A model generated the notes under the pieces. The model saw nothing but the letters and a program-made list of their open reading frames with translations. It was not told the origin of the DNA and made no database searches. Below, piece by piece: positions 50,677 through 59,099 of a stretch of 64,000 bases of DNA (the stretch's first letter is position 1; every line of letters begins with the position of its first letter). The DNA lies in NCBI RefSeq assembly GCF_002257705.1, contig NZ_LSLK01000070.1, positions 257,265 to 321,264 on the forward strand. Direction: 5' to 3'. A program made the translations under genes and the position numbers. Origin of the DNA: Sporomusa silvacetica DSM 10669 (GTDB lineage Bacteria; Bacillota; Negativicutes; Sporomusales; Sporomusaceae).

Positions 50677-51669
50677 ATGAATTATGATTTAATTTTTACG
50701 TTAGGTAAAAAAATTCTTAACGGTGAACAATTAACTTTTGCTGAAGCATTGCAACTTACGCAAATTGACGAAGCTGATATCCCAATCTTACTGGGTATTG
50801 CCAATAAAGTACGCATAAAATTTACTGGTGACCAGGTAGATACTTGTGAGATAGTTAATGCCCGTTCGGGTGGTTGCTCGGAAGACTGTAAATTTTGCGC
50901 ACAGTCCGCTCACCATGATGTAAAATTCTACAGCTATCCTTTAATGAGCGAAGATCAGATTCTGCAAGCGGCAAAAGCTGCAGAATCCCATGGTGCCTAT
51001 CGATTTTGCATTGTAACTGCCGGATGTGGTATGAAGCACGACCCGGATTTCGAAAAAATTACCCAATCAATACAACGCATTGGGCGTGAAACAGGTCTAG
51101 AACGCTGTTGTTCATTGGGCATTTTAACTCCTGATCATGTTAAGGCGCTAAAATCGGCAGGGATTACACGCTATCACCACAATCTTGAGACAAGTAAAAG
51201 TTTTTTTAATCAAATTTGTACAACACATACATATGATGAACGGGTAGAAACCATTAAGAATGTTAAGGCAGAAGGCTTAGAAGTCTGCTCTGGTGGTATT
51301 ATTGGCTTGGGTGAAACTTGGGAACAGCGCCTTGAACTTGCCTTTGCACTTAAAGAATTAGATGTTGACTCAATACCTATTAATGTCCTAAATCCCGTTA
51401 AGGGAACTGCCCTCGAAGATCGCCCCCCTCTTAACCCAATGGAGGTGCTGCAAACCTTTGCGATTTTCAGATTAATCCTACCTACTAAAATCCTTCGCTA
51501 TGCCGGTGGTCGCGAGAAAGCATTAGGAGAACTTGTTCCACTGGGGTTCCTTTCTGGAATCAATGGCATGCTAATTGGCAACTATCTTACCACAGCCGGG
51601 CGCGGAGCAGTTGCCGACCTTAACACAGCTCGCAGCTTGGGATTCAAACCCATTTCAGAGCATGCATAA
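50677..51669 (+). CDS. bioB: Biotin synthase, copy 2 (radical SAM)
   Basis: The 330-residue protein is homologous along its whole length to the preceding one, with the radical SAM motif GCSEDCKFCAQS, RYHHNLETSKSFFNQ, GGIIGLGETWEQR and AGGREKALGELVPL. Both copies keep the cluster cysteines, so neither looks dead. The pair is transcribed together (AGGAGG before this ATG). Copy 2 has the more standard RYHHNLETS motif; copy 1 has RYAHNLETS. Confidence 0.9.
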   Translation: MNYDLIFTLGKKILNGEQLTFAEALQLTQIDEADIPILLGIANKVRIKFTGDQVDTCEIVNARSGGCSEDCKFCAQSAHHDVKFYSYPLMSEDQILQAAKAAESHGAYRFCIVTAGCGMKHDPDFEKITQSIQRIGRETGLERCCSLGILTPDHVKALKSAGITRYHHNLETSKSFFNQICTTHTYDERVETIKNVKAEGLEVCSGGIIGLGETWEQRLELAFALKELDVDSIPINVLNPVKGTALEDRPPLNPMEVLQTFAIFRLILPTKILRYAGGREKALGELVPLGFLSGINGMLIGNYLTTAGRGAVADLNTARSLGFKPISEHA

Positions 51670-51712
51670 ACAAACTGACCCATGCACCGTGGCGTGGATC
51701 AGTTTGTTTTTT
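51668..51712 (+). terminator. Terminator of the bioB-bioB operon
   Basis: AACAAACTGA and TCAGTTTGTT pair around a GC-rich inner loop and run into TTTTTTAG, directly after the second bioB stop. Confidence 0.8.
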
Positions 51713-51742
51713 AGTAAAATAGGCTGTGCTGGAAGTATCTTT

Positions 51743-52276
51743 TTATTTGCGGCTTGCTGCCCAAGAAACAACAGCCACATGCTTTCTCAACTTAGCCACA
51801 ATAGGCAATACAATTACCGACGCCACGCCGATCTGAACGAAATTACCGGGCACCGACGTCATTGGTGCCAGCCAATTACCGTAAATAACCCCTTCGGCAC
51901 CATAATAACCAACCACCTTAATAAGACAAGCTGCCGCCAAGGCCAGGACATAAGCCGTCAGGCTCCGGTGCTTTTCGCAGATAGCACCAACTGTATACCC
52001 CATGAGACCGACAATGACCAGCGTAAAGGGAGCCCATAAAAACCAGCCGCCCACTACATCAAAAAGCGCCATGCCGATTCCTCCTGCCAAAGCGCCTAAG
52101 TAGCGCCCGTAAAGAATGGCGATAATAAAGAGAGGCACATTCCCCAAATGAATTAGACCGCCATTGGCGGCAATGGGAAGACGAACATTTACAAATACCG
52201 TACAAATAAAGACGAGGGCAATGCCCAATGCTGCGTAGACAAGTTGTTTTGTTTGACTGAAGGATTGTTGTTCCAT
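51743..52276 (-). CDS. ECF transporter S component
   Basis: The protein has about 177 residues from the ATG at 52276, with GGTAGGAAAG upstream. It has six hydrophobic helices and the S-component features RLPIAANGGLIHLGNVPLFI near the N-terminus and FDVVGGWFLWAPFTLVIVGL in the middle. It would give substrate specificity to a vitamin uptake ECF transporter whose A/A'/T subunits are elsewhere. It is convergent with the bioB pair, so biotin or a precursor is tempting, but the sequence is not clearly BioY and resembles the DUF1393 group linked to other vitamins. Confidence 0.72.
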   Translation of the reverse strand: MEQQSFSQTKQLVYAALGIALVFICTVFVNVRLPIAANGGLIHLGNVPLFIIAILYGRYLGALAGGIGMALFDVVGGWFLWAPFTLVIVGLMGYTVGAICEKHRSLTAYVLALAAACLIKVVGYYGAEGVIYGNWLAPMTSVPGNFVQIGVASVIVLPIVAKLRKHVAVVSWAASRK

Positions 52277-52420
52277 ACCGGCTTTCCTACCTTTCCTACC
52301 TTCTAAAATATTGACTTTGCAAACAATAAGTTTCACTTCTTCTGAACTTTTGCGTAATTAATTTAATGCTCGACTATAACAATGATGGCTTTATCGAACC
52401 GTAATTTGTGAGAGAAGAAA

Positions 52421-52462
52421 AAAGGTCAGAAATCAAGCGATTAAAACTTGATTCCGACCTTT
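52421..52462 (-). terminator. Terminator of the isc operon
   Basis: On the minus strand AAAGGTC...AATCAAG and CTTGATT...GACCTTT form a long stem followed by TTTTTTCTTC, about 105 bp beyond the iscU stop. Confidence 0.75.
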
Positions 52463-52568
52463 AGTTTTTCTAATCAGTCGAGCAAAATTATGTATTAAAT
52501 TTTACTGTTTTTTATAAATGTTGTCAACATCAAACAAGATTAAAATTGAATTTTATTTAGAATACGTG

Positions 52569-52997
52569 TTATTCTCCATGCACCTGAGCGTGGATATCAT
52601 CGTGTTCCTTAGTATCCCATGGTTCCAGACCAACAGACTTTCTATATTCATTAATAGCTTTATGAACAGCTTCCTCTGCCAGAACGGAACAGTGCATTTT
52701 AACAGGAGGCAGACCATCAAGAGCTTCAGCTACCGCCTTATTACTCAGTTCCCAGGCTTCCTCCAATGTTTTTCCCTTAATCATTTCGGTTGCCATACTT
52801 GAGGAGGCAATTGCAGAACCACAGCCAAAAGTATTGAATTTTACATCAGTAATCCTATTATTTTCAACCTTCAGGTAGATTTTCATAATATCACCGCAGA
52901 CTGCGTTGCCAACTTCGCCGATGCCGTTGGCATCATCAATCTCACCAACGTTTCTTGGATTCATAAAATGATCCATTACCTTTTTGCTATATTGCAT
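52569..52997 (-). CDS. iscU: Fe-S cluster scaffold IscU/NifU N-terminal type
   Basis: The 142-residue protein has the three cluster cysteines in GEVGNAVCGDIMKI (about 33), NTFGCGSAIASSS (about 60) and LPPVKMHCSVLAEEA (about 103), with the regulatory Asp in CGD. It assembles [2Fe-2S]/[4Fe-4S] clusters with sulfur from the adjacent desulfurase. Its start overlaps the desulfurase stop by 11 bp, indicating translational coupling. Confidence 0.92.
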   Translation of the reverse strand: MQYSKKVMDHFMNPRNVGEIDDANGIGEVGNAVCGDIMKIYLKVENNRITDVKFNTFGCGSAIASSSMATEMIKGKTLEEAWELSNKAVAEALDGLPPVKMHCSVLAEEAVHKAINEYRKSVGLEPWDTKEHDDIHAQVHGE

Positions 52998-54192
52998 ATT
53001 TCTTCATCGCCCCTTGTTCTTGTAAATGTTTTTTCCATAACGGCGACATGTCTCTGAGCCGCTGTACAATTCCAGGCAATACTTTCAAAACATAGTCAAT
53101 ATCTTCTTCTGTTGTAGCACTTCCCAGTGTAAGCCGCAAGGATCCATGAGCAATTTCGTGGGGAAGTCCGATCGCTAGTAATACATGAGATGGATCAAGC
53201 GAACCGGAGGTACATGCACTGCCACTGGATGCGGATATACCTTTGCTGTCAAGCAACAGCAGCATGGATTCTCCTTCAATAAATTCAAAGCAGATGTTTA
53301 CATTTCCCGGCATCCTTTTTGCGCCGCTCGGACCATTCAACTTACTGTATGGTATGCAGGAAAGTCCTTTGATTAACTTATTACGTAAATAAACAAGTCT
53401 GTCGTTTTCCGTTTCCATCTCTTCCGTAGCCAATTCAAGAGCTTTACCTAAGCCGACAATACCGGCAATGTTTTCTGTTCCTGCCCGCTTTCCTCGCTCC
53501 TGGCCTCCGCCATGAATGAGGCTGTCAATTTTGACTCCTCTACGAATATAGAGAGCACCTACTCCTTTAGGACCATAAAATTTATGAGCGGCAAGAGTTA
53601 ACAGGTCAATATTCATTGCTTTGACGTCAATTGCTATATGACCTACTGCCTGTACAGCATCTGTATGAAACAATACCTTTTTTTCCCGGCAAATATTGCC
53701 GATTTCCTGTATTGGCTCGATTGTTCCAATTTCATTATTGGCAAACATAACGGAAACTAGCAGGGTTTTATCGGTAATAGCTTGTCGCAACTCATCAGGG
53801 TTGATAAATCCATCCGAATCAACCGGAAGATAAGTCACTTCAAATCCATTTTTTTCTAAAAATTCGCAAGTATGTAAAATAGCATGGTGCTCGATTTTTG
53901 TAGTAATGATATGATTGCCACGGTGTTTATTAGCGAAAGCAATGCCTTTTAATGCCCAGTTGTCAGCTTCAGAACCGCCACCAGTAAAATAAATCTCATC
54001 TTTATTGGCATTCAGGGCTTTTGCCACCTGTTCTCTAGCGTGGTCGATGGCATTTTCCGTGACTCGTGACATCTCATAGATAGAAGATGGATTTCCAAAA
54101 TAAGTGTTTAAATAGGGAAGCATTTCCTCAAAAACCTGCGGTTTTGTGTAGGTAGTGGCCGAATGATCCAGGTAAATGCGAGTATTACTCAT
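52987..54192 (-). CDS. iscS: Cysteine desulfurase IscS/NifS type
   Basis: The 401-residue PLP enzyme has IYLDHSATTYTKPQV at the N-terminus, TLAAHKFYGPKGVGALYIRR with the PLP lysine at about 203, and the mobile sulfur-carrying loop SSGSACTSGSLDPSHVL with catalytic Cys at about 327. It supplies sulfur to IscU. The ATG lies inside the end of the Rrf2 regulator gene (8-bp overlap). It is essential for the many iron-sulfur enzymes in the window. Confidence 0.93.
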   Translation of the reverse strand: MSNTRIYLDHSATTYTKPQVFEEMLPYLNTYFGNPSSIYEMSRVTENAIDHAREQVAKALNANKDEIYFTGGGSEADNWALKGIAFANKHRGNHIITTKIEHHAILHTCEFLEKNGFEVTYLPVDSDGFINPDELRQAITDKTLLVSVMFANNEIGTIEPIQEIGNICREKKVLFHTDAVQAVGHIAIDVKAMNIDLLTLAAHKFYGPKGVGALYIRRGVKIDSLIHGGGQERGKRAGTENIAGIVGLGKALELATEEMETENDRLVYLRNKLIKGLSCIPYSKLNGPSGAKRMPGNVNICFEFIEGESMLLLLDSKGISASSGSACTSGSLDPSHVLLAIGLPHEIAHGSLRLTLGSATTEEDIDYVLKVLPGIVQRLRDMSPLWKKHLQEQGAMKKYAI

Positions 54193-54625
54193 CTTTTACA
54201 CCTTCCTTAATAGCCTTCATCTTAATATAATCATCAACCATATCCTGTAGTGTGGTTGACTTTAACACATTATCGATACTGTCTTTTATCCTAACCCAGA
54301 GAAGTCTTGTGGCACAACAATCAACATTATCGCAGGCTGTATCCTCAATACAATCTGATATTTCTATAGAGCCTTCAAGGATATTAATAATGTCATAGAC
54401 TGTTATCTCGGCCGGTGACCTGCTTAATGAATATCCACCGTGAGCTCCCCGTATACTTTTGACAATGCCGGCTACGCGAAGTTGAGCAAATAACTGTTCC
54501 AAATAATATTCTGAAACTTTTTGCCGTTGGGCAATCGATTTTATTGAAACATGTCCATTTCCCTGGTTGATAGCAAGATCCAATACTGCTTTAACTCCAT
54601 AACGCCCCTTAGTTGACAACTTCAT
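54185..54625 (-). CDS. iscR: Rrf2-family regulator (IscR-like)
   Basis: The 146-residue protein has an N-terminal winged helix (KLSTKGRYGVKAVLDLAINQ, QKVSEYYLEQLFAQLRVAGI). The Cys cluster in the C-terminal half is CIEDTACDNVDCCATR (about 92-107), fitting IscR-type [2Fe-2S] sensing. It is the first gene of iscR-iscS-iscU and has a consensus promoter just upstream, where autorepression is expected. Confidence 0.88.
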   Translation of the reverse strand: MKLSTKGRYGVKAVLDLAINQGNGHVSIKSIAQRQKVSEYYLEQLFAQLRVAGIVKSIRGAHGGYSLSRSPAEITVYDIINILEGSIEISDCIEDTACDNVDCCATRLLWVRIKDSIDNVLKSTTLQDMVDDYIKMKAIKEGVKDE

Positions 54626-54664
54626 TGTATCACCGCCTAAACCAGAGTGAATTAGTATGATTTA

Positions 54665-54693
54665 ATTATAGTAATTCCTATCGTATTTGTCAA
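54665..54693 (-). promoter_or_regulatory. Consensus sigma-A promoter of the isc operon
   Basis: On the minus strand TTGACA and TATAAT are exactly 17 bp apart. The spacer holds ATAGGAATTACTAT, an imperfect palindrome suited to an Rrf2-family dimer. It lies 40 bp upstream of the iscR ATG. Confidence 0.88.
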
Positions 54694-54918
54694 CATTAGC
54701 ATTACTCGTTTTAAAATTCAATTTTTCTAGCATTCTTAAAGTACAGTTTGTCAGATTCGTCTCTGGTTAAGCCCCAATAATCAGCAAAATAAAAGAAAGT
54801 TGAAAAAAATCCATTTTGAGTCAGCCCCTTTCATGGTATTCTTTTGATCATAACCTCTTTTTACTGTACCAAAGACATTTTCTATGGATGACATATCGGG
54901 CTGTTCCCTTTTTGTCTC

Positions 54919-55275
54919 TCAAGTTGCCAAAAAAGGAACGTCCCCCCGTCCCCACTCGGAAAAGTCTAGCTTTTGCTCGATTAACACGATTGGATCTTTA
55001 CACCTTGCATGTGCCTCAGTGATTAATTCACTCACAAAATCGAGGTACACATCGGTGTAATATTCTAACTCCTCGCCATCGAATTCACTAACTGGCCTTT
55101 GAGACGGTTGGCCTAAGAACAAACGCAGCTTATGTTCACCTAGTTCATGCGCTGCCGTACCTTCTGCAGCGAAGACGCTGGTCACATTTTTAAAGATATC
55201 TTCCAATCTTGCCGAAGGGGTGCAATGAAGCCAGCGGTGAGAACTTGAGGCAGATAAAAGTGCATGTTTGGCCAC
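54919..55275 (-). pseudogene. DUF2800 prophage protein, 3' truncated
   Basis: The 118-residue frame starts at a GTG overlapping the previous stop. It carries HALLSASSSHRWLHCTPSAR and FAAEGTAAHELGEHKL, hallmarks of the DUF2800 phage nuclease-like family, up to IEQKLDFSEW. The remaining two thirds, expected to reach about 370 residues, are replaced by a sequence including GGAACGTCCCCCCGTCCCC, which looks like a REP-type element. This is a prophage relic. Confidence 0.7.
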
Positions 55276-55586
55276 TAAAGCACCTCGGCTTCTTTGAGCA
55301 ATTCGGTGTAGCAGGTGAGATCAATATCAGTTAGTTTCTTGGCTCCATACTTTGTGATAAGGGCTTTGACTTTTGGCTGTTTTCCGGACTAGGATTTTTC
55401 GGCGAGGATAGCTCGTATTCTTTCAATATGGATTGGTTCCGGCTTTGGCGCTTCCGCTTGGGCTTGCTCAACAACCTTTGGTATATCCCCAGATGCTTGT
55501 GCCTCCTTGGTGTAAGCCTCAATACGAGCGGCAAGATTTCGTAAGTCTGCTGCTATTTCAAAGGCCAGTGTTTGTTTTCTCGTCAA
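55275..55586 (-). pseudogene. Phage 'rrp5-like' small protein with in-frame amber codon
   Basis: The frame MTRKQTLAFEIAADLRNLAA ... RIRAILAEKS ends at TAG (55389-55391), but the same frame continues SGKQPKVKALITKYGAKKLT and DIDLTCYTELLKEAEVL to a stop at 55275-55277. Both parts belong to the small phage protein usually annotated as rRNA biogenesis protein rrp5, so the amber sits inside the natural protein. A nonsense mutation in decaying prophage DNA is most likely. The GTG of the next gene overlaps the final stop. Confidence 0.65.
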
Positions 55587-55598
55587 TTGGCAACCTCC

Positions 55599-55823
55599 TC
55601 ACACTTGTCCGTAAAGTTCCTGTATGTTATCGTCTAGAAAGCCTGCGAACATGGCGTGCGGAGCGATTGGTACAACCGAATTTTTGACCGCAAACCGGCA
55701 ATAGCCATTTGCTTTACGAATATTTCGTTCAAGATCACCTTTTAGGGGTGAACATACGTAAATGAACTTCTTTTTTCTTCTTTGTCTTCCGGTTTTTGTT
55801 CTGTGATGCCTGATTCCCTTCAA
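55599..55823 (-). pseudogene. DUF4406-like phage protein, truncated
   Basis: The frame contains KKFIYVCSPLKGDLERNIRK and FAVKNSVVPIAPHAMFAGFL, typical of a phage nucleoside-modifying/DUF4406 protein, and stops after DDNIQELYGQV, about 40-50 residues short of the family. No good start codon or ribosome site precedes KKKFIYV; the ORF begins with a TTG further upstream. It is the first of three adjacent prophage remnants in natural phage order. Confidence 0.6.
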
Positions 55824-55838
55824 TTTTATTTTTGCTAT

Positions 55839-55988
55839 TTAACTTGCACCTACTTTAATGCTTTGGTTAACCTTCACAAGTTTTTTACACTTAGAACACT
55901 TTATATCTATCCTGGCACCTTGAGTCCAAAGATCCATTAGTCTCTGATTACAAAAAGGACATTTGATTTGTTCTGGAATGGCCTTCAC
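55839..55988 (-). CDS. Small zinc-ribbon (Com-like) phage protein
   Basis: A short frame of about 49 residues encodes PEQIKCPFCNQRLMDLW and then IDIKCSKCKKLVKV, a two-CxxC zinc ribbon as in phage Mu Com-type translational regulators. The GTG start at 55988 is a guess; the frame is closed upstream by TAA 18 bases before. It lies just upstream of the DUF4406 remnant in the same orientation. It may be intact. Confidence 0.5.
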   Translation of the reverse strand: MKAIPEQIKCPFCNQRLMDLWTQGARIDIKCSKCKKLVKVNQSIKVGAS

Positions 55989-56301
55989 TTCCTCATCTAC
56001 TATGTTTTACTTTCTCAGCATAATTGTTTAATATTATAGGCATCGCAGCATTATATTTTACATAAGAATTGATGGTAAATTTTCTTGTCCTGCTTTGTTT
56101 GTTGGCTTATAAACTCTCTATTTAAAGATGTAGCCTAGCGAATCCTCGATTACCTGGCCCCAACCCGGCAGAAGGCAAAAAAATACCCAGCTTAGTGCTG
56201 GGCTAGAGAAAGTGATTTACAATTTGACATATAAATTATACATCTTCATGGTTGTAATTTCAATCATGATGTACTTTTTTCAACTTTACCTTGTAGTCTG
56301 A
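55989..56301. other. Intergenic stretch with a minus-strand terminator
   Basis: At 56176-56205 the minus strand reads CCCAGCACTAAGCTGGG followed by TATTTTTTT, a good terminator with no living gene in front of it. No coding region is supported in the remainder. Confidence 0.5.
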
Positions 56302-56552
56302 TTCATAACATTTTTAGCTCTTGTTATATTGGCTATTACACCACTGGCTATTTCTCTTGCTTTTGTTGATACCACTGCGTATCAAACGGTCTACGTAAAA
56401 CCCGGAGATACCGTTTGACAAATTGCTAGTAAATATGCAACACCTAAGGAGATATTCGTGAAGTCGTTTTTGAGATTAGGAAGATAAATAAATTGGATAA
56501 TAACGCGCATGTTTATCCTGGGCAAGCTTTGAAGGTGCCGGTTAGGTCTTGA
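56302..56552 (+). pseudogene. LysM domain protein remnant, copy 1
   Basis: A membrane or signal segment (FLALVILAITPLAISLAF) runs into VYVKPGDTV, then TGA where Trp is expected, then QIASKYATPKE, a frameshift, and finally INKLDNNAHVYPGQALKVPV. This is a YneA-like short LysM protein killed by a stop codon and a frameshift. A terminator (56587-56614) and a REP-like unit follow. Copies 2 and 3 lie at 57351 and 63421. Confidence 0.75.
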
Positions 56553-56586
56553 GTAGACAGTAAACCTTATTGGCAACTAAGTAAAA

Positions 56587-56614
56587 AACACGGCATTTTT
56601 CAATGGCCGTGTTT
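56587..56614 (+). terminator. Terminator after LysM copy 1
   Basis: AAACACGGC and GCCGTGTTT form a stem, followed by TAATTTTTTTA. Near-identical hairpins follow the other LysM copies (about 57550-57581 and 63629-63666). Confidence 0.75.
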
Positions 56615-56630
56615 AATTTTTTTAAGCAAA

Positions 56631-56664
56631 AGGAAACAAACCGAACCTTCCCCCTGTATCCTTC
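56631..56664. repeat. REP-like repeat unit, copy 1
   Basis: AGGAAACA, then GAACC, CCCC and TGTATCCTT form an interrupted palindrome. Related units occur at 57598-57631 and 59059-59090. Confidence 0.6.
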
Positions 56665-56791
56665 GGTGTGACGGGCTGATTGACGTGTAATAAAGATGGC
56701 AGTGACATGTCAAAAAAACCGTGGTAATATGGTAGCATAAAATACTTTTAATAATTTTAGCTGCTACCACTATGCAGGAGAACGATGAATT

Positions 56792-57118
56792 ATGAATGAT
56801 TCCTTCTTTTTTAAGATTGCAGAACAGAAAATACAAGAGGCAATTGAACAAGGTGAACTTGATAATTTGCCTGGCAAAGGAAAACCTCTAATCTTTGATG
56901 ATGCTCAGATACCACAAGAACTCCGCTCTTCGTATAAAATACTAAAAAATAACGGTGTTCTTCCGACTGAGATGGCGCTAAAACGGGAGATTGTATCATT
57001 AGAGAGTCTTCTACAGGTCTGTTTGTGTGAGGATAATAAGGAGAATCTACGCAAACAACTTAGTAATAAACAGGTGCAGCTAGGTATCCTTATGGATAAA
57101 CGCAAACGTCGCAAATAA
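56792..57118 (+). CDS. DUF1992 (DnaJ-homologue subfamily C-28-like) protein
   Basis: The 108-residue protein has the DUF1992 core: AEQKIQEAIEQGELDNLPGKG, then KPLIFDDAQIPQELRSSYKI and LPTEMALKREI. It is helical and charged, with a basic tail KRKRRK. Function is unknown in bacteria. The gene is intact between two dead LysM copies. It is preceded by AGGAGAACGATGAATT, giving a ribosome site about ten bases before the ATG. Confidence 0.82.
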   Translation: MNDSFFFKIAEQKIQEAIEQGELDNLPGKGKPLIFDDAQIPQELRSSYKILKNNGVLPTEMALKREIVSLESLLQVCLCEDNKENLRKQLSNKQVQLGILMDKRKRRK

Positions 57119-57350
57119 AAGGTTTTCAATCATATAAAAACTTGTGATTGAAGCAAAGATCCGTTTGTTTACTAGACGTACTTCCTGTTAGTATGTTAAA
57201 TTGCAAAATCATTGCATAGAGCAATTGATTTTGCAATGGTAAAATTATAGATAGCAGAGTTATCTTGGATACTGGACGTCAGCAGTGAGTAGGCCAGCCA
57301 GGAGCATCCCGGCATAAATATAAACTAAATCCCTAATTCTTGATAATATG

Positions 57351-57520
57351 AAACGGTCTACGTAAAACCTGGAGATACAGTTTGGTAAATTGCTGCTAAA
57401 TACACTACAGATAAAGACGATGCTCGGGAAGTCATGTATGCGATTCGCCGGATAAATAAATTAGATAATAACGCGAAGGTTTGTCCTAGGCAAGCTTTGA
57501 AAGTGCCGGTTAGATCTTGA
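57351..57520 (+). pseudogene. LysM domain protein remnant, copy 2
   Basis: The frame reads ETVYVKPGDTVW, then TAA where Gln is expected, then IAAKYTTDKDDAREVMYAIR and INKLDNNAKV, ending in CPRQALKVPVRS. The 5' part is missing. The conserved YPGQ motif is changed to CPRQ, showing relaxed selection. Confidence 0.75.
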
Positions 57521-57597
57521 TAGATATTGACTTATTGGCACCTAAGCAAAAAGCATGGCATTTGTAAAAATGGCCGTGTTTTATTTTTTTAAGCAAA

Positions 57598-57631
57598 AGG
57601 AAACAAATCGAACCGTCGCCCCTGTATCCTT
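57598..57631. repeat. REP-like repeat unit, copy 2
   Basis: AGGAAACA, GAACCGTCGCCCC and TGTATCCTT repeat the unit at 56631 nearly exactly, in the same position relative to the LysM terminator. Confidence 0.6.
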
Positions 57632-57641
57632 CGCGTTATCA

Positions 57642-58373
57642 TCATCTTTTTATGTCATAGTATATTTCATCCGCATGTTTCTGTTTTTTTAAATTGAGAT
57701 AATCTAATACTAATTTTGGCTTTTTAACATACAACCAGTCACCAAAGATATCAAATTTTCTGCATGAAGTCATTAAACGTGGTTTCGTAATAGTCTTGAA
57801 AGTTTTTCCACATTTCTTACCCCATTCTCTTAAACGTAATGCGAAATCAACATCTTCCGCAATACGAACATTATCATCAAATCCATTTATTACATCGAAA
57901 TCCTTTTTAAAACACCAGAAGAGACCTCCAGATATCAACCCATGCTTTATTAACAATGGGATAAATAACACCAACGCTGACGCTATTATTCCCAGCGATA
58001 CCCGTTCAAACTGCATTGCAACTCCACCACCGATATACTTCCCCGTGATTAGCTGTTTTTCTATCTCGTTCAGCATATTGTCGGCCATCCAACTATCAGC
58101 ATCTATAGTGATTAATATTTCCCCTCTCGCAATCTTAGCGCCAGCGTTTCTGATTTTAGAAAGATTTTTAGTATCTTCTTTCACTATAATGCAATTATAG
58201 GATAACGCTATTTCTTCGGTCCGGTCAGTACAACGGTTTAATACTACTATTATTTCAACTTGGTTCTTATAAGGTGTTGAAGCAGCCACAATAGAATCTA
58301 GGCATCTTGGTATATATTTTTTTTCATTGTATGCCGGTATAACAATAGAAAACTTAACATTCCGCTCAATCAA
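57642..58373 (-). CDS. Glycosyltransferase family 2
   Basis: The 243-residue protein has a GT-A fold, with FSIVIPAYNEKKYIPRCLDS at the N-terminus, the metal motif ITIDADSWMADNML at about 90-103 and AEDVDFALRLREWG at about 167. A hydrophobic segment (ASALVLFIPLLIKHG) suggests membrane contact. It would add a sugar to a lipid or polysaccharide acceptor; the substrate is unknown. It is isolated in accessory DNA. Confidence 0.87.
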   Translation of the reverse strand: MIERNVKFSIVIPAYNEKKYIPRCLDSIVAASTPYKNQVEIIVVLNRCTDRTEEIALSYNCIIVKEDTKNLSKIRNAGAKIARGEILITIDADSWMADNMLNEIEKQLITGKYIGGGVAMQFERVSLGIIASALVLFIPLLIKHGLISGGLFWCFKKDFDVINGFDDNVRIAEDVDFALRLREWGKKCGKTFKTITKPRLMTSCRKFDIFGDWLYVKKPKLVLDYLNLKKQKHADEIYYDIKR

Positions 58374-58660
58374 ATAGTTTTCCTCCTTAATGGTTCAATT
58401 TTTATAATCCCATTATTTATAAATTAACCAAAAATAGGAAAACCCTCTTTATGTAGAAGATTTCTATTTCACTAAAATACATGTTAAATTACCATAAGGC
58501 TTTATTGGATGCTACTATCTACACTGAAAGTAAGTTTATTTCACACAAGTTAAGCCACCTATTGTTTAAATTCTTCATTGTGCTACTGAAAAAATAAAAC
58601 TACTTAACATTTTTTCTTAAAATCGCCATACTATTTGATTGCCCCGCAAAATAAGCTTCC
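58374..58660. other. AT-rich non-coding stretch
   Basis: No reading frame with family features is seen in the upstream region of the glycosyltransferase gene. Confidence 0.4.
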
Positions 58661-58708
58661 AAAGTAGAGCGGTGGCATGCTATCGCTCGCATGCCACCGC
58701 TCTACTTT
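58661..58708. repeat. Perfect 20-bp inverted repeat
   Basis: AAAGTAGAGCGGTGGCATGC and its exact complement are separated by TATCGCTC. It has no T-tract beyond the stem. It may be a relic of mobile DNA or an RNA hairpin. Confidence 0.75.
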
Positions 58709-58804
58709 TAGAAAATAATTGCTAAGGGTCAATAGTTTAGACTGCTCTCACCGGAAAGCCTTCTATTTATTGCTACGAAAAATTCAATTTGCACCAAATT
58801 TCTG

Positions 58805-58900
58805 CAGATCATTCTCGTGTGGTTCTATTCATTAACAGTGTGGCTCTATTTAATTTACAACATGGCTCTATCAGATTAACTCAACGGCTCTGCCGCACTA
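58805..58900. repeat. Short repeats resembling an IS21-type end
   Basis: Three loosely repeated units TGTGGTTCTATT, TGTGGCTCTATT and CATGGCTCTATC occur at about 25-30 bp intervals, followed by CGGCTCTG. IS21-family elements carry such multiple terminal repeats. No istA or istB remains. Confidence 0.3.
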
Positions 58901-58996
58901 AAATATTCAGGCAGTTATTTAATGGATCATTAACCGCTTCGAGTATATACTATTACCTAGAATTGCAGTAACCCGGTCTCCTTCTGACACTTATCA

Positions 58997-59032
58997 ATGC
59001 TTTGTTTCCTTAATAGTAAGGAAACAAAGCAT
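58997..59032. repeat. Perfect hairpin, 16-bp arms
   Basis: ATGCTTTGTTTCCTTA and TAAGGAAACAAAGCAT flank an ATAG loop. The arms contain the GGAAACA core of the nearby REP-like units. Confidence 0.7.
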
Positions 59033-59058
59033 CCCCCTTGTATCTATTGCCAAATCAT

Positions 59059-59090
59059 AGGAAACAGTAGAACCGTCACCTTGTATCCTT
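59059..59090. repeat. REP-like repeat unit, copy 3
   Basis: AGGAAACAGTAGAACCGTC and TTGTATCCTT match the units at 56631 and 57598, just before the integrase fragment. Confidence 0.55.
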
Positions 59091-59099
59091 GGGGATATC

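Noticed and set aside
56302..56552. UGA in LysM copy 1 as selenocysteine
   Set aside because: The UGA replaces a Trp codon kept in copies 2 and 3, and a frameshift follows, so it is plain decay.
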